DNA from: Kitasatospora acidiphila
GTDB lineage: Bacteria; Actinomycetota; Actinomycetes; Streptomycetales; Streptomycetaceae
Assembly (NCBI RefSeq): GCF_006636205.1
Contig: NZ_VIGB01000003.1
Location: 2,480,001-2,544,000, forward strand
Length of the DNA stretch: 64,000 bases
Direction of reading: 5' to 3'
The number at the start of each line of letters is the position of its first letter. Position 1 is the stretch's first letter. This document shows positions 18,113 through 25,569 of the stretch, piece by piece. The notes under the pieces were generated by a model. That model was not told where the DNA came from. It searched no databases and saw only the letters and a list, made by a program, of their open reading frames with translations. Both the position numbers and the translations under genes were made by a program.

Positions 18113-18141
18113 TGCGCATTCCCCCCGGACCCACTGGAAAG

Positions 18142-18597
18142 GTGACGGTCAGCGGGCCACTTGTGCCGTGGGCGGTGGCGGCGACCCAAGACGAGGTCCT
18201 TCCACCAGCGGCAGGTAGAAGTGCGGGCCCTCGCCCCGCTGTCAGCGTTTGGGCCTGCCCGGAGCAGTGTCGGGCAGTCGACCGGCGGCGGCCGTCACCC
18301 GGTCCCGTTGGGACCTGGCGCGGCCACGACGGCTACATCAAGACTCACTGGTACGGCATCGAGGTCGGCCTGGACTCGTGGCTGACCAACAAGGTTGAGG
18401 GCGGTTTCTGGGTCGGCGCCGGTGTCGCCGGCCTGGCGGCCGCGCTCGGCGGCGGCCCGTACGCTGCGGCCGTTGCCGCCGCGCTCGGCATCATCGCCGG
18501 CGGGATCCAGGTCTGCCAGCACCGGGACGGATGGACCATCATCTACTGGCTGGGGAGCATCGGGGCGGGCGGCTTCGTCTGCAACCCCTTTGGGTAA
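18142..18597 (+). CDS. Small bacteriocin-like protein with glycine-rich hydrophobic core
   Basis: Only the part from about 18310 on looks genuine: YIKTHWYGIEVGLDSWLTNKVEGG, then a Gly/Ala-rich hydrophobic stretch (VGAGVAGLAAALGGGPYAAAVAAALGIIAGGI) and two Cys residues (VCQHRDG, GGFVCNPFG). This layout resembles small secreted streptomycete proteins and circular or pore-forming bacteriocins. The N-terminal 55 residues, read from GTG 18142, have no signal peptide and look like noncoding sequence, so the true start may be lost. A 58-residue membrane protein follows 45 bp later, as expected of a toxin-immunity pair. Function is inference. Confidence 0.5.
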   Translation: MTVSGPLVPWAVAATQDEVLPPAAGRSAGPRPAVSVWACPEQCRAVDRRRPSPGPVGTWRGHDGYIKTHWYGIEVGLDSWLTNKVEGGFWVGAGVAGLAAALGGGPYAAAVAAALGIIAGGIQVCQHRDGWTIIYWLGSIGAGGFVCNPFG

Positions 18598-18642
18598 GCA
18601 CTTCCCCGGGCGAACTCAACGGATCGGACAAAGGTAGGCCCC

Positions 18643-18819
18643 ATGAAACAGGTAGCCGCCGCAGTCGTCGTCGGGCTCCTGGCATTGGCGGCACTGGTCG
18701 CCCTCATCGCGGAGTGGGACTCCACCCGGAACGATGCCAGCATCCTCGGCGGAGCCGCTTTCACAGCTTCTCTGGTTTTCCTCGCGCTTGGTTGGACGAA
18801 GCGGAACAGGACTCGCTGA
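18643..18819 (+). CDS. 58-residue two-helix membrane protein (possible immunity partner)
   Basis: ATG 18643 is preceded by AAAGGTAGG. The protein has two membrane segments, VAAAVVVGLLALAALVALI and ILGGAAFTASLVFLALGW, split by a charged loop (EWDSTRNDA), and a basic tail (TKRNRTR). Size and topology resemble small membrane proteins that protect producers from bacteriocins. It follows the bacteriocin-like gene by 45 bp and is closed by a very strong terminator, so the two are probably co-transcribed. The immunity role is not shown. Confidence 0.65.
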   Translation: MKQVAAAVVVGLLALAALVALIAEWDSTRNDASILGGAAFTASLVFLALGWTKRNRTR

Positions 18820-18830
18820 ACCACCACGGA

Positions 18831-18874
18831 ACGCCTGTGCTCCGGACCTGACGAACGGTCCGGAGCACAGGCGT
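18831..18874 (+). terminator. Strong terminator after the small membrane protein gene
   Basis: Perfect 18-bp arms (18831-18848 and 18857-18874) with an 8-base loop, 11 bp after the stop codon. Confidence 0.85.
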
Positions 18875-19095
18875 CGCCACTCCCAGGGGCCGCGCTCACT
18901 GCGGCGACTCGATCCGGAGCGGTCGCCAGTGCGGCCTGGCGGCCTGTAGACCGACAGCAAGGTCACCGTCCTGGTCCGCGGCGACTTGTTGGAAGCCGGG
19001 ATGTCCCAGTACCTCGGCGACGAGTACCACCGGCACGGGCGTAACGTGGCCGCCACCTCTGCGGAGGCGGCCGGCTCAGGGGGACGGAACAGGAC

Positions 19096-19365
19096 ATGGT
19101 GCAGAACAAGCGGTCCAAGGCACGGGCGGGGCAGTCGGCGAAGGAACGCGCGGCCACGCGCGAGCGGCAGCGCCTTCACCGGCGGGCCGGTGCGGCACTC
19201 GCCGCCGCGGAGGCGACGGCGAATGCCCGACCGCCGAAGCCCGACCGGCCGCGGCGCCGGCTCAGCAGAGCGCAGCCGGGCGGCCGACCAGACCCAGGGC
19301 CGAGGATTCTCACGCCTGATGACTTGTCAATAACACGTAAATTTCTGACCATTGCACATTGTTGA
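19096..19365 (+). CDS. Basic hypothetical protein
   Basis: 89 residues from ATG 19096, rich in Arg, Lys and Ala (NKRSKARAGQSAKERAATRERQRLHRR). It could be a small nucleic-acid-binding protein, but composition of this kind also arises from shadow frames. The last 15 residues look unrelated to the rest. Confidence 0.35.
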   Translation: MVQNKRSKARAGQSAKERAATRERQRLHRRAGAALAAAEATANARPPKPDRPRRRLSRAQPGGRPDPGPRILTPDDLSITRKFLTIAHC

Positions 19366-19418
19366 CTGGCCTGCAGCGGCACCATGGAAGGTCGGTGTCC
19401 TGACGAACGGAGATTCCG

Positions 19419-19940
19419 GTGAGCAGTCTCAACAAGGGTCTGGAACGGGTCGAAGTGGACCTGATGTGGGATCCGAGTCCCGCAGGCTCGGTGCCCCACG
19501 ACCTGGACCTCATCGCAGCGACGTACACCGAAGACGCCCCGTCTGGTGCTCCCGCCTACCTGGTGCATTTCGACAGCCGCTCTCCCGACGGCACAATCAC
19601 ACTCAGCAGGGACAGTCGTGACGGCAAGGGCCTCGGTGTCGACGAGCGCCTCATCCTGGAGCTCGACCGCCTGCGGCACCGCTACGTCCGGGTACTCGTG
19701 GGCGTCGCCATCCAGCAGCACAACGGCCGGCTGACCTTCGGAGACATTGCCCGCCCAGCTGTACGGATCCGCAACAGGCACGACGAACTCGCGGCGGTGG
19801 ACTTCACCAACGTCGGCGAGGCGACGGCAGCGAGGGTCGCGGAATTCGTCCGCGACGACTCAGGGGCCTGGGGATTCCATGCCGGCGTCCACGGTTTCGA
19901 TGCTGATCCGACGACCTTCGCGACGATCATGGGCAGTTAG
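19419..19940 (+). CDS. TerD-family stress protein
   Basis: 173 residues from GTG 19419. TerD domain features: HDLDLIAATYTEDAP, YLVHFDSRSPDGTITLSRDSRDG and DERLILELDRL, with acidic positions suited to calcium binding, as in tellurium-resistance TerD/TerE proteins. Family members act in general chemical stress responses. It stands alone here, next to a kdpD remnant, rather than in a ter operon. Confidence 0.88.
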   Translation: MSSLNKGLERVEVDLMWDPSPAGSVPHDLDLIAATYTEDAPSGAPAYLVHFDSRSPDGTITLSRDSRDGKGLGVDERLILELDRLRHRYVRVLVGVAIQQHNGRLTFGDIARPAVRIRNRHDELAAVDFTNVGEATAARVAEFVRDDSGAWGFHAGVHGFDADPTTFATIMGS

Positions 19941-20568
19941 AGAGCTGCCACCTTGGCCCAGCCATCGAGGCCGCTCCTGACGATCCGGTTCACGGGGCTC
20001 CACCGCTGCGGGCCGAGCACCGGCGAAGGCTGCCGCTCGGCCTGCAGGGTGCTGTCGTCCATCCGGCCCCGCACGCCGATCAGGTCCCTGTGCACCCGGG
20101 TCGCCGTCCGGGCTCCGCGCCGTATCAGGTGCTCGCCCTGCGGCGCGCCGTTCAACGCGACCACGATCCGCTCCTTGGTCTCCCAGGGCGCGCGGATCCC
20201 GTGCCGGGCCCGGTAGTCGGCGAGCTCCTCCTCCCCCGGTCCGTCAGCCACAGCAGCGCCAGCTCACGCAGCGCGCCGAGGTTGCTGGCCCGAAAGTAGT
20301 TGTCCAGCGCGACATCGATCTTGTCCGGACCGTAGACGTCCCCCTGGGCCATCCGTGCACACAGCGCCTGCGGGCTCAGGTCGACCGGCTCGATCCGGGC
20401 GGCGGAGCGGACCACCACGTCCGGGATCTGCTCCCGGCGGACGATCCCGGCGATCTGCTCGACCACGTCGTTGAGGCTCTCCAGGCGCTGGATGTTCAGG
20501 GTCGTCGCCACGTCGACACCGGCCCGCAGCAGCTCCCACACGTCCTGCCAGCGCTTGGCGTTGAGGCC
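19937..20568 (-). pseudogene. kdpD remnant
   Basis: Minus strand encodes KRWQDVWELLRAGVDVATTL, SLNDVVEQIAGI, DNYFRASNLGALRELALLWL and ADYRARHGIRAPWETKERI, closely matching residues 125-290 of the intact KdpD at 48118-50661. The Walker A region, the transmembrane part and the whole kinase are absent. One base is missing near 20243, and an internal deletion joins LQAE to the NRI region before the stop at 19937. Confidence 0.85.
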
Positions 20569-20639
20569 ACCCGCAGCACCATGGTCCCCCGCCAGCCCGC
20601 ACGTCCGCGGGATTTCGCCGGTGACGCCCCGGTCACGCG

Positions 20640-20699
20640 TTCACCGGTTGCCGAGCGCGGCCTCCTCGCGGTCGAGGTCGTGCTGCAAGCTGCGGCGGG
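20640..20699 (-). pseudogene. C-terminal scrap of a CPA1 Na+/H+ antiporter
   Basis: Minus strand reads RRSLQHDLDREEAALGNR and stop, nearly the same as the last residues of the antiporter at 25570-27117 (RRRLQHDLDREEAALGGP). Only about 18 codons remain. Confidence 0.7.
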
Positions 20700-20842
20700 G
20701 TGTACTCCAACGGCGCCCTGCGCAACCCCAAACCGGGTTCTGCCTCGACATCACCGGAAGCAACATCAACAACGGCACGCCACTCGTCACCTGGAGCTGC
20801 TCGGGCCTCCGCAACCAGCGGTGGTTCGGCGGAACGCTGTAG
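20700..20842 (+). pseudogene. C-terminal scrap of the ricin-B lectin protein
   Basis: Plus strand encodes VYSNGALRNP and then, after a one-base deletion, GFCLDITGSNINNGTPLV and WSCSGLRNQRWFGGTL, matching the end of the gene at 17037-18050. The join to the antiporter scrap at 20699 is abrupt. Confidence 0.8.
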
Positions 20843-21366
20843 CGCCGAGTACACGGGACCGAACGAACGCGGGGACGGCCCACACCCTCGGGCCGCCCGC
20901 GGAAGGACTGACGTGGCAGTCGGCCGCCGCGCGAACCGTCGGTCGCCACGGGGTCGACGGCAGGCGGCACGGAAGGGCGGCTACGGGGGTCGGCTGCCGC
21001 CCGCCCGAGGAATCGCCGTGGAAACCCAGCCAGTTGGGAGACACCGCTTGGGCAGGCAGGTCTCCCGTCGCATCAGTTGGCACCACGCGGCGCCCGCGAA
21101 GTTGCCGGGGATGTCAGTCGTCGAGTGCGATCGCGTTCGTACAGCCCCGACAGACGATCCGCTGCAACTGCCGGCCCTCCTGATTCGGCGCTCCACTGGC
21201 GGGCGCGCGCCAGTGCAGACCAGCGACAGCCCGCGGGTGAATCAGGCCGCGGGTCTGAAATTCTGTCGTTGATCTTGGCGCCTTCCTAACTACAGATTGT
21301 GAAACCTATCTGACACTGAGTTAGAGCCCCTTGGGTCGTCACGTTCGCATGGGGACAAGGGGGACG
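20843..21366. other. Gene-poor stretch before the WXG100-like cassette
   Basis: The first 40 bp resemble the terminator region after the parent ricin gene (ACGCGGGGACGG) but only one arm survives. No believable frame otherwise. The last 100 bp should contain the promoter of the 21367 gene. Confidence 0.4.
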
Positions 21367-21660
21367 ATGTCGGATTTCACTGTTGACGTGAACGCGCTTG
21401 CCCAGCTGCCGAAGGACCTGCAGGGCTGCGCCGACGAGCTCGACCACGGGCTGAAAGCCCTGCACGGCGCAAGCGCGGCCGGGCTCGGTTTCGACTTCCT
21501 GGACGGCTCGTGCAAGCACTTCCAGGGCAAGTGGGAGTACGGCCTGAAAAAGGTCCAGGAGTGCGTCAAGACGCTGCATGAAGGACTGGACCAGGTGCAG
21601 CAGAGCTACGCGCAGACCGAGCAGGGCCTGAGCAGCGCATTGGGGGCGAGCTCCTCGTGA
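21367..21660 (+). CDS. WXG100-like (ESX-type) small helical protein
   Basis: 97 residues; ATG 21367 is chosen for the AAGGGGG site just upstream. A helical-hairpin protein with a central GKWEYG in the place of the WXG turn, acidic/amphipathic helices on each side and a Ser-rich tail. WXG100-type proteins are secreted as dimers by type VII systems or act as N-terminal carriers for toxins. The stop overlaps the next gene's start (21657) by four bases, so the two are translationally coupled. Confidence 0.72.
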   Translation: MSDFTVDVNALAQLPKDLQGCADELDHGLKALHGASAAGLGFDFLDGSCKHFQGKWEYGLKKVQECVKTLHEGLDQVQQSYAQTEQGLSSALGASSS

Positions 21661-22312
21661 CCGAGCAGCGGAACTGGACCGGCCTGGGCTTCAACCCCGC
21701 GCCCGGCGACCAGGGCGTGGTGGGCGGGCTCAGCAGCAGCCTGCGGCAGGTGGCCGGCCACCTGATCTCGGTGCATGCCACGTTGACCCGGATCGCGAAC
21801 GGGCAGGACGAGTGGACGGGGCAGGCGGCCAAGGCTTTCGGGAACCACCTCGGGAAGCTACCCGGCTACCTCCAGGACGCCTCCGACTCCATCACCGAGG
21901 CGTATCAGGAACTCGACAAGTGGTACCAGTCGCTGGCGGCGAGCCGCTCACCTTCGCCCAGCGCAACGCCGAACCCCTTGCCCAGGCACGCCCGCAGGCC
22001 GAGGTGGGCGTGCTCGGCCTGCCCTGCGGCCGGGCGCTGGTGACCACCGAGGACAGCACGGTGCCGGTGCCCGGCCGGACCTTCGGGATCGCCGAGGACA
22101 GCACAGCCACAGTGCGTCAGCTCCAAGCCCTGCTCGCCCACCCCGACGCCCGGCACCTGGTCGCAGCGGCCTTCAGCACCGAGGATCTCGAGTACTGGGA
22201 GCAGTGGCTGCCGATCGTCGCGGCGGCGCTGACCGGGCTCTCCTTCTACCCGCCGCCGCAGCAGACGGTCGGCGGCGGCGCGAGCGACAGGATCCGGGAG
22301 GCGTTCGGGTGA
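21657..22312 (+). pseudogene. WXG100-like carrier protein, one-base frameshift near 21940
   Basis: The first 95 residues (LSSSLRQVAGHL, WTGQAAKAFGNHLGKLPG, YQELDKWYQSLA) form a second WXG100-type helical hairpin. After the frameshift the reading goes on as EPLTFAQRNAEPLAQARPQAEVGVLGLP and a 95-residue C-terminal segment ending QTVGGGASDRIREAFG. Adding one G near 21941 restores one frame of about 218 residues. The C-terminal part is not a recognised toxin domain. Coupled upstream to the 21367 gene and downstream to 22309. Confidence 0.6.
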
Positions 22313-22947
22313 GCACACAGACGGCGACCGAAACCCGCACCGTACCGCACCGGGCGCTGCGCAGCGGATGGCAGACGGCGCTCTACACCGGCGGGGCGGC
22401 GCTGCTCACACTCGGCGGCCTGTTCGGGCTGATCCTCGGCGAGGTGTACCTGAACGCCTGGGCGCTGACCGGTCTGGCGCTCTGCTACGCGCTGATGACC
22501 GCCGTCGTCTTCCTCTTCGTGGCCGGCATCGACGTCGGCTGCCAGGCAACGGTCGCGGTGTGCGTGCTGGCCGGCCTCGCCTGGCTCCCCGGCGCCTCAT
22601 CCGCCGTCCAACTCCCACTCGTCCTGCACGGCCACACCACCAACGCCCTGGTCGTCTCCGTCGAACACACCATCATCGACCGCGACCAGCGCTGGTACGT
22701 CACCCTGGGCCAGCCCGACGGCGCCCCGGTCCCGGGCCCGCGCCTACTCGACCGCGACAACCGGCTGCACCCGGGCGACTCCGTCCGCGTCGTCTTCGAC
22801 CCGGACGGCGTGGTCGGCCCCCTCCGCCCCGGCGACGTCCACCCCGCCAGGGACGCCAGCTGGTCGATCGGCTTCGCCGCACTGCTACTGGGCGCGGTGG
22901 GGTGGGCCGGCTGGTACGGGCACCGCAAACGGCCACAGATCGGGTGA
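22309..22947 (+). CDS. Membrane protein of the WXG100-like cassette
   Basis: 212 residues. The GTG start at 22309 overlaps the preceding stop (GTGA), indicating coupling. Four or five hydrophobic segments: three in the first 110 residues (LYTGGAALLTLGGLFGLILG, LTGLALCYALMTAVVFLFVAG, ATVAVCVLAGLAWLPGA) and one near the C-terminus. Between them is a soluble strand-rich domain of about 90 residues (NALVVSVEHTIIDRDQRWYV). No family is recognised; position suggests a partner of the WXG proteins. Confidence 0.65.
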   Translation: MSTQTATETRTVPHRALRSGWQTALYTGGAALLTLGGLFGLILGEVYLNAWALTGLALCYALMTAVVFLFVAGIDVGCQATVAVCVLAGLAWLPGASSAVQLPLVLHGHTTNALVVSVEHTIIDRDQRWYVTLGQPDGAPVPGPRLLDRDNRLHPGDSVRVVFDPDGVVGPLRPGDVHPARDASWSIGFAALLLGAVGWAGWYGHRKRPQIG

Positions 22948-23167
22948 CCCTGGTAGCCCTGCGGCGGCCCTGAACCGCGCACCGCTTCTCCTGCGCGCCC
23001 GATCTCGGGCCTCAACACCTCAAGATCTGCACAAGGAGCGGCGTGTGCGTGTGCTGCGTCAGGCTCGGCTTTGTCATAACCTTCCGGCTCGGGTGAATCG
23101 CTACTGGACGGTGCGTCGGATGGAAGATGTGATCGACGCCGGTCGGGCGGAGGTCTAACCTCCAGCT

Positions 23168-23476
23168 GTGCCGATACCCGACAACACTGCGCCGCTCCCC
23201 GCGCTGGGCGGGAGCTCCGCCACTCTTGTGCGGCTGGCGCGGTGGCGCACCCGTTCCCGTGCCTGTGCCGTGATCGATTTGGCCGCCGAAGCTGGCGGCG
23301 CCGCTCTGCTGTTCCTCGCTGCGGTCGACAGCCTGGTCTCCTGGCCCTCGAACCGGGTGATGCTCTCCCATGACGACCTGTCAGGCATCGCGGGCGCGAG
23401 CCTCATCCCGCTCTGGTTCTGGCTCGCCGCGGCTGCCGCTGTACTGGGGGCGGTTCGGTGGGGCACTCCAACGTGA
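23168..23476 (+). CDS. Possible two-helix membrane protein
   Basis: 102 residues from GTG 23168. Hydrophobic stretches GGAALLFLAAVDSLVSW and LIPLWFWLAAAAAVLGAV flank a short polar loop. There is no good ribosome site, so support is weak. Confidence 0.35.
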   Translation: MPIPDNTAPLPALGGSSATLVRLARWRTRSRACAVIDLAAEAGGAALLFLAAVDSLVSWPSNRVMLSHDDLSGIAGASLIPLWFWLAAAAAVLGAVRWGTPT

Positions 23477-23641
23477 ACTCGTGCCACAGCGGGGCCTTGC
23501 ACGCAGGGTGGCAGCCGGCCGGGCCGCCCCGGCCGACTCCGCCCCGAACGGACCCGGCCCGCGACACTAGTTGACGCCATGGGCAGCCGTCGTGCTCACG
23601 GCGGGCTGCGGCACACAGTCGCTCGGGTAGGCTCGATGCCC

Positions 23642-23665
23642 GGTGTGCCGGGAAGCCTGGTCGGC
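23642..23665 (+). promoter_or_regulatory. 24-nt leader motif, copy 1 (candidate structured RNA)
   Basis: Matches GGYGTGCCGGGA followed by AGYCTGGTCGGC at all positions, 33 bp before the DUF2254 gene. GCCG and CGGC at the ends of the core can pair around GGAAGCCTGGT. Near-identical copies precede the Na+/H+ antiporter and the gene at 29796. Confidence 0.55.
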
Positions 23666-23697
23666 AGTGGACGCCGTCCTGCCTACTGGAGCTTCCC

Positions 23698-25110
23698 GTG
23701 CCCGTTCCACCTTTCCCATCGATGCCGACGTTGCGTCAGAAGCAGCTGCTTGCCGGGGCCTCCTGGCGCCGTGAGCGGCTGCGCACCAACCTCTGGCTGG
23801 TCCCGACCGCCGAAGCGCTGCTGTTCGCCCTGCTCTTCGCGGCCACCGTCACCCTGGACCGCCTGGCGTACGACGGCCGAATCTCCTACGCCGACTGGGT
23901 GTTGAGCGGCACGGCCGACGGCGCCCGCCAGATCCTCACCACCATAGCCGCGGCTCTCATCACCGTGGTCGGGCTGGTCTTCTCGATCACCATCGTGGCG
24001 CTGACGCTGGCATCCACCCAGCTCGGCCCGCGGATGCTGCGCACCTTCATCCGCGACCGGGGCACCCAGCTGACCCTGGGCACCTTCGTGGCCAGTTTCT
24101 GCTACACCGTGCTGGTCCTGGGCGCGATAAGCCCCGGCCCGCACGGCGACTTCGTCCCGCACCTGTCGATCACCTTCACGCTCGGCCTCACCCTGGTCGA
24201 CCTCGGAGTGCTGATCTACTTCATCCACCACATCGCCACCATGATCCAGCTGCCGCAGGTCATCGCGGTCATCGCCGACGACCTGGCCCGCGCCATCGAG
24301 GCGCAGAGCGGCGCCGACCGGCAGCCGCCGGTCGGCATCGACTGCGGCCCGAACGCGGACGAGCTGCTACGCCTGGTGGACGAGTCGGGGACGGTGATAC
24401 CGACGCCGGAGACCGGCTACCTGCAGTTCCTCAAGCACGACGAACTGGTCCGCCTCGCCGCAGCCGCCGGCGCCGTGCTCCACCTGCCCTACCGTCCCGG
24501 ACACTTCCTGGTGCAGGGCCAGCCCCTGGCCGTGGTCTGGCCCCCTGCGGCCGCACCGCAACTGGCCGCACAGCTGACCCGCGTACAGGTGACAGGCCCG
24601 TACCGGACACTGACCCAGGACGTCTCCTTCGGCTTCGACCAGCTGGTGGAGATCGCCATCCGCGCCCTGTCCCCAGCCGTCAACGACACGTTCACAGCGC
24701 TGACCTGCATCGACTGCCTCAGCCACTGCCTGTGCCGGATCACCCACAGCTGGCACCCGCAGCGCGTCCACCGCGACCGCGCCGGCCGGATCCGCGTCCT
24801 GGCCTACCAGGCCGACTACGACCGCCTGGTCCAGCGCGCCTTCGAGAAGATCCGCCAGAGCTCGGCGGGCATGCCGGCCGTGATGATCCGCCAACTGGAC
24901 GCGCTGTGCCGCGTGATGGAGCAGACCGCGATCCCGCGCCGCCGCGAGGTGCTGTTGGAGCAGGGCGCAATGATCCGGGCCTGCTGCGAAGCCTCCGTCG
25001 CAGAGCCGGCCGACCGCGCGGACGTGCTGCGGCGCTGTGAGGCGCTGCTCGCACTCCACCAGGTATCGGATCCGCAGGCCGCGACCGCGGCAGCAGGGAC
25101 GTACGGCTAG
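23698..25110 (+). CDS. DUF2254 predicted membrane protein
   Basis: 470 residues from GTG 23698 (ATG 23722 is an alternative). Four membrane segments in the first 180 residues: AEALLFALLFAATVTL, TTIAAALITVVGLVFSITIVALTLA, LGTFVASFCYTVLVLG and TFTLGLTLVDLGVLIYFIHHI. A long cytoplasmic part follows with FDQLVEIAIRALSPAVNDTFTALTCID, typical of DUF2254. Function is unknown in the family; an ion or membrane-stress role fits the neighbours and the leader motif shared with the Na+/H+ antiporter. Confidence 0.85.
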   Translation: MPVPPFPSMPTLRQKQLLAGASWRRERLRTNLWLVPTAEALLFALLFAATVTLDRLAYDGRISYADWVLSGTADGARQILTTIAAALITVVGLVFSITIVALTLASTQLGPRMLRTFIRDRGTQLTLGTFVASFCYTVLVLGAISPGPHGDFVPHLSITFTLGLTLVDLGVLIYFIHHIATMIQLPQVIAVIADDLARAIEAQSGADRQPPVGIDCGPNADELLRLVDESGTVIPTPETGYLQFLKHDELVRLAAAAGAVLHLPYRPGHFLVQGQPLAVVWPPAAAPQLAAQLTRVQVTGPYRTLTQDVSFGFDQLVEIAIRALSPAVNDTFTALTCIDCLSHCLCRITHSWHPQRVHRDRAGRIRVLAYQADYDRLVQRAFEKIRQSSAGMPAVMIRQLDALCRVMEQTAIPRRREVLLEQGAMIRACCEASVAEPADRADVLRRCEALLALHQVSDPQAATAAAGTYG

Positions 25111-25144
25111 CTGCCGGTCCGACCGGGTACCACGGAGCGCTGAC

Positions 25145-25393
25145 ATGGAGACGCCGGACGTGCCCGGCGCACTGGCACTTGTCGACCCCGCCCGAACCGA
25201 GGGGCGTCTGGAGCTCGACCAGGCGTCCTACTTCCTCTCGAAGATCGAACTCCGACGTGGGCAGGCACCGACCACCGCCCCCTGGCGCACGCCGCTGTTC
25301 ATCGCCACCTCGTACATCACCGCCGACGCCGCCGAGTACTTCGGCCTGCCCCGCAACCGCACGGTCATCATGGGCTCACACATCGAGGTGTAG
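25145..25393 (+). pseudogene. C-terminal remnant of a Kup potassium transporter
   Basis: 82 codons from ATG 25145: ALVDPARTEGRLELDQASYFLS, then APWRTPLFIATSYITADAAEYFGLP and NRTVIMGSHIEV with stop. This is the cytoplasmic C-terminal end of Kup-type K+ uptake proteins, normally over 600 residues with 12 membrane helices. All helices are missing. A frame that short could still be translated, but the usual reading is a broken gene. Confidence 0.75.
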
Positions 25394-25480
25394 GCGCGCT
25401 TCCGCCCAACAGTCGGCGCCCGGGCAGAGGCCACCCTGAGGGGTATCGGGCACCGCTAGAATCCCGATAAAATTACTACT

Positions 25481-25504
25481 GGTGTGCCGGGAAGTCTGGT
25501 CGGC
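25481..25504 (+). promoter_or_regulatory. 24-nt leader motif, copy 2, before the Na+/H+ antiporter
   Basis: Same 24-nt motif as at 23642 and 29701, here 66 bp before the antiporter start. Gene context is what one expects of a sodium, lithium or proton-responsive leader RNA, though I cannot match it to a named riboswitch class from memory. Confidence 0.58.
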
Positions 25505-25569
25505 TCGGGGGACGACCGCGGCGATCGGACGGCGGTGACCCCGCTCCTCGTGATGGGGTCGTTGAGCAG

